Part shown: in pieces, positions 61,636 to 64,000 of the stretch
Layout: each line of letters starts with the position of its first letter
How positions within the stretch are numbered: position 1 is the first letter of the stretch
Source of the DNA: JAXJSP01 sp036310005
GTDB lineage: Bacteria > Bacillota > Clostridia > Oscillospirales > Acutalibacteraceae
Direction of reading: 5' to 3'
Length of the DNA stretch: 64,000 bases
Assembly (NCBI GenBank): GCA_036310005.1
Contig: JAXJSP010000052.1
Coordinates: forward strand, 1-64,000
The notes under the pieces: generated by a model
The model's input: only the letters and a program-made list of their open reading frames with translations
The model's database searches: none
What the model was told of the DNA's origin: nothing
Made by a program: the position numbers and the translations under genes

Positions 61636-61668
61636 AAAACAAAGCAGTTTTTATAACTGCTTTGTTTT
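61636..61668 (+). terminator. Bidirectional terminator
   Basis: A 14-bp stem AAAACAAAGCAGTT (61636-61649 with 61655-61668) has a 5-base loop and T-runs on both sides; it ends the DUF3795 gene and livF. Confidence 0.9.
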
Positions 61669-61669
61669 T

Positions 61670-62380
61670 TTATTCACCTAAATATGCTTTTTTAATATTA
61701 TCATTATTCATAAGTTCTTTCGCGTTTCCCGAGAATCTGATATCACCTGTTTCAAGAACATAGGCTCTGTCAGAAATAGACAATGCTTTTTTTGCATTTT
61801 GTTCTACAAGTAAAATCGTAGTACCTGACTTATGATAATCTTTAATAATTTCAAAAATTTGATCTACAAGAAGTGGTGAAAGTCCCATAGAAGGTTCATC
61901 GAGCATTAATAATTTTGGATGGCTCATCATCGCTCTACCCATAGCAAGCATTTGTTGTTCACCGCCCGAAAGTGTACCCGCAACTTGCTTTCTTCTTTCA
62001 TAAAGACGAGGAAATTTCGAGCAAACTTCATCAATATCTTCTTTGATTTTTTTCTTATCGGTTTGAGTATAAGCACCCATAACTAAGTTTTCGTAAACTG
62101 TAAGTTCTTGGAAAACTCTTCTTCCTTCCGGCACCTGACTCATACCGAGTTTTACTAGTTTGTGACCCGGAGTTCTAGTAATATCTTGTCCGTCATAAAT
62201 TACATTACCGCTGTTAATAGGAATTAGGCCCATTATACTTTGCATTGTTGTAGTTTTGCCGGCACCGTTAGCACCGATTAAAGAAACAATTTCGCCCTCA
62301 TTAACTTCAAATGAAATTTTCTTCAACGCTCTGATTACACCGTAACAAACTTCTAAATCTTTAACTTCTAATAATGCCAT
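61670..62380 (-). CDS. livF: Branched-chain amino acid ABC transporter ATPase LivF
   Basis: A 236-residue ABC ATPase. Walker A is LIGANGAGKTTTMQSIMGL, the signature is TLSGGEQQMLAMGRAMM, Walker B is LLMLDEPSMGLSP, and LLVEQNAKKALSISDRAYVL is typical of LivF. It pairs with LivG to power branched-chain amino acid (or related) uptake. Last gene of livM-livG-livF. Confidence 0.95.
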   Translation of the reverse strand: MALLEVKDLEVCYGVIRALKKISFEVNEGEIVSLIGANGAGKTTTMQSIMGLIPINSGNVIYDGQDITRTPGHKLVKLGMSQVPEGRRVFQELTVYENLVMGAYTQTDKKKIKEDIDEVCSKFPRLYERRKQVAGTLSGGEQQMLAMGRAMMSHPKLLMLDEPSMGLSPLLVDQIFEIIKDYHKSGTTILLVEQNAKKALSISDRAYVLETGDIRFSGNAKELMNNDNIKKAYLGE

Positions 62381-62391
62381 AAATTTCCCTC

Positions 62392-63162
62392 CTATTCTCC
62401 TAAATATGCTTTAATAACTTCAGGATTATTAAGGGCAACATCGGTTTTACCCTGTGCAAGCATCGTACCAAAGTTTAAAACAGTAATTTCATCGCAAAGT
62501 CCCGATACAAACTTCATATCGTGTTCGATAATTAAAATTGTCAAATCAAATTCATCTCTTAACTGTCTGACAATTCTCATTAAGTCCTCAGTTTCGTGAG
62601 GATTCATGCCTGCAGCCGGTTCATCGAGCAATAAGAAATTAGGGTTAGTCGCTAAAGCTCTTGCAATTTCTAATTTTCTTTGTTTACCGTAAGGTAAATT
62701 ACAAGCAAGATTATTTCTTTCTTCTTCTAAATCAAAAATTCTCAAAATTTCTTTTGCTCTTTGACGCATTCTCTTTTCAGTAGAAAAATGCCTTGGAAGT
62801 CTGAACATGCTTTCAAACAAACTGCATTTGAATTCAGGTTGATTGTGAAGTCCGACAAGAACATTTCTTATTACACTCATATTGTTAAACAACCTGATAT
62901 TTTGGAAAGTTCTTGCAATACCTTTATGGTTAATTTGTTCTTGTGTTTTTCCGTTTAACTTTTCACCGTTTAAATAGAAACTGCCTGTTGTCGGTTGATA
63001 AACGCCTGTTAAAATATTAAAAACAGTTGTTTTACCGGCACCGTTAGGACCTACAAGTCCGTAAATTTGTTTCTTTTTAATCTCAATATTTACATCTTGA
63101 ACTGCCTTTAAGCCTCCAAAAGAAATACCGAGATTTTCAGTCTTTAAAACAATATCTGACAT
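62392..63162 (-). CDS. livG: Branched-chain amino acid ABC transporter ATPase LivG
   Basis: A 256-residue ABC ATPase. Walker A is LVGPNGAGKTTVFNILTGVY, GIARTFQNIRLF is the LivG Q-loop, the signature is NLPYGKQRKLEIARALA and Walker B is LLLDEPAAGMNPHE; IIEHDMKFV follows. Eleven bases separate it from livF and its ATG overlaps the livM stop. Confidence 0.96.
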   Translation of the reverse strand: MSDIVLKTENLGISFGGLKAVQDVNIEIKKKQIYGLVGPNGAGKTTVFNILTGVYQPTTGSFYLNGEKLNGKTQEQINHKGIARTFQNIRLFNNMSVIRNVLVGLHNQPEFKCSLFESMFRLPRHFSTEKRMRQRAKEILRIFDLEEERNNLACNLPYGKQRKLEIARALATNPNFLLLDEPAAGMNPHETEDLMRIVRQLRDEFDLTILIIEHDMKFVSGLCDEITVLNFGTMLAQGKTDVALNNPEVIKAYLGE

Positions 63163-64000
63163 TATTTCTCCTCCTTTTCCGATTTATCAGGAGTATAAGG
63201 TGAAGAAATCTGTATATCAACTGATAATACTTCATCAACATCTATTTTAGTCGGTACCCTGTCCCATTTCGCCTCATCATCTTTGACAGTTGCAGGGTTT
63301 GCTTTCTTAAAACTACTAAACAATGCTTTCAAATTATGTCTTTCTCTGAAACCTTTAAGCGAAGGTGCGTTATTATAAATAACTAAAACAATCAGCACCA
63401 AAGCATAGAATAAATCTTGCAATACCGCTAAATTACCTGTAAGAATTGTTTGTAATTTTACATCTAAGAAAGTAATAAGAGTGGCAGCGATAATTGAACC
63501 GTTTATGCTTGCCATACCGCCTAATACAACCATAACTAAAATTTCAATTGAATAATTATAACTAAACTTTGTACTTTGTACGGTATAGTTTGAAAAACTA
63601 TATAATACTCCGGCAATTCCGGCAAAGAAAGAAGAAACCGTAAATACAATAAGTTTATATTTTGTTACATTAATTCCTGTTGCTTTTGCAGCAATTTCAT
63701 TATCTCTTATAGCAGTAATTGCTCGTCCGTGTTTTGAACGAATCAAGTTTTGAATTACAGCAAGACAAATTAAAACAAGTACAAAAGCGATAATAAACAA
63801 ATATTCTTTATCAAATCTAACAGTTTTAAGTCCTAAAGAGCCACCGAAACTTTCATCGCTTGAATTCATAAAGACAGAACGCACAATCTCACCAAAGGCG
63901 AGCGTTACAATTGCTAAATAGTCACCGCGTAATCTTAATGCCGGTAGTCCGATAATAATGCCGAAAACTGCTGCTACAAGTCCGCCGATGACTACAGATA
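63162..64000 (-). CDS. livM: Branched-chain amino acid ABC permease LivM, 5'-truncated by window
   Basis: The frame stays open to the window edge: upstream of 63884 it continues as VVIGGLVAAVFGIIIGLPAL, RLRGDYLAIVTLAFGEIVR, the typical LivM core, so the GTG at 63884 is internal. Further downstream are SKHGRAITAIRDNEIAAKAT, GIAGVLYSF and MVVLGGMASINGSI. A hydrophilic C-terminal tail of about 50 residues is longer than usual. The 5' end, livH and the binding protein lie beyond the window. Confidence 0.93.
   Translation of the reverse strand, partial: SVVIGGLVAAVFGIIIGLPALRLRGDYLAIVTLAFGEIVRSVFMNSSDESFGGSLGLKTVRFDKEYLFIIAFVLVLICLAVIQNLIRSKHGRAITAIRDNEIAAKATGINVTKYKLIVFTVSSFFAGIAGVLYSFSNYTVQSTKFSYNYSIEILVMVVLGGMASINGSIIAATLITFLDVKLQTILTGNLAVLQDLFYALVLIVLVIYNNAPSLKGFRERHNLKALFSSFKKANPATVKDDEAKWDRVPTKIDVDEVLSVDIQISSPYTPDKSEKEEK

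Noticed and set aside
1..64000. CRISPR array, rRNA genes, prophage genes
   Set aside because: No regularly spaced direct repeats of CRISPR length, no rRNA sequence and no phage structural or integrase genes were seen.

Overview
The window is AT-rich DNA from a spore-forming Clostridia-type Firmicute, most likely of the Oscillospiraceae/Ruminococcaceae kind. The evidence is the complete spoIIIA operon, spoIVA, spoIVB, spo0A, bofA and a spoIVFA/spoIVFB-like pair, with the Firmicute cluster recN-argR-nadK-tlyA-dxs-ispA-xseB-xseA-nusB. Species-level placement is not possible from the sequence alone. Almost everything reads on the minus strand. No gene-free stretch exceeds about 210 bases; the longest are 40917-41123 and 60962-61155, and both hold regulatory sites.

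Layout, left to right. 1-141: the end of an IS3-like element, whose terminal TGA stops the neighbouring M50 protease gene. 139-1336: spoIVFB/spoIVFA-like pair. 1400-6985: cell-wall operon (RluA-type synthase, hydrolase, MurF, Ddl, Mn-type CDF exporter). 7083-9860: rpmB on the plus strand, then mazF, nnrE-nnrD and a membrane protein on the minus strand. 10007-13532: two-component system, HtrA-like protease and small lipoprotein. 13547-17337: glycan genes resembling PglC, PglE and PglF. 17410-28598: bofA, tyrS, recN to nusB, a TsaD-like paralogue and asp23. 28651-33139: spoIIIAH to spoIIIAA. 33242-36382: DivIVA-like coiled coil, orphan fumarase beta subunit, spo0A, spoIVB. 36523-40916: exopolysaccharide tyrosine-kinase/phosphatase module. 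41124-48994: spoIVA, AI-2E family permease, lipoprotein, pncB, engB, lon. 49092-56605: Cys-rich protein, pcrA, nagA, PocR/AraC regulator, LUD protein, FAD oxidoreductase. 56783-59151: RING/zinc-ribbon membrane protein, MFS permease, tRNA-Ser(GCU). 59230-60946: ECF sigma factor, RsgI-like anti-sigma factor and secreted DNDNDG-repeat protein. 61165-64000: DUF3795 protein and a branched-chain amino acid ABC transporter (livF, livG, partial livM).

Three themes connect the genes. First, all the membrane parts of the sigma-K checkpoint (SpoIVB, SpoIVFA-like, SpoIVFB-like, BofA) are here, and spoIVA and bofA share a sigma-E-like promoter layout. Second, several modules deal with the envelope: peptidoglycan precursors, a diamino-sugar-type glycan trio followed closely by a TCS/HtrA operon, and an EPS kinase/phosphatase set. 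Third, the sigma/anti-sigma/repeat-protein unit next to tRNA-Ser is less AT-rich than its surroundings and has an ECF-like promoter in front of it; it is the best candidate for a little-described system. Housekeeping promoters are very regular: most have exactly 17 bases between -35 and -10, often just downstream of the previous gene's terminator. pcrA is the exception, because its terminator-like hairpin lies between its promoter and its start codon.
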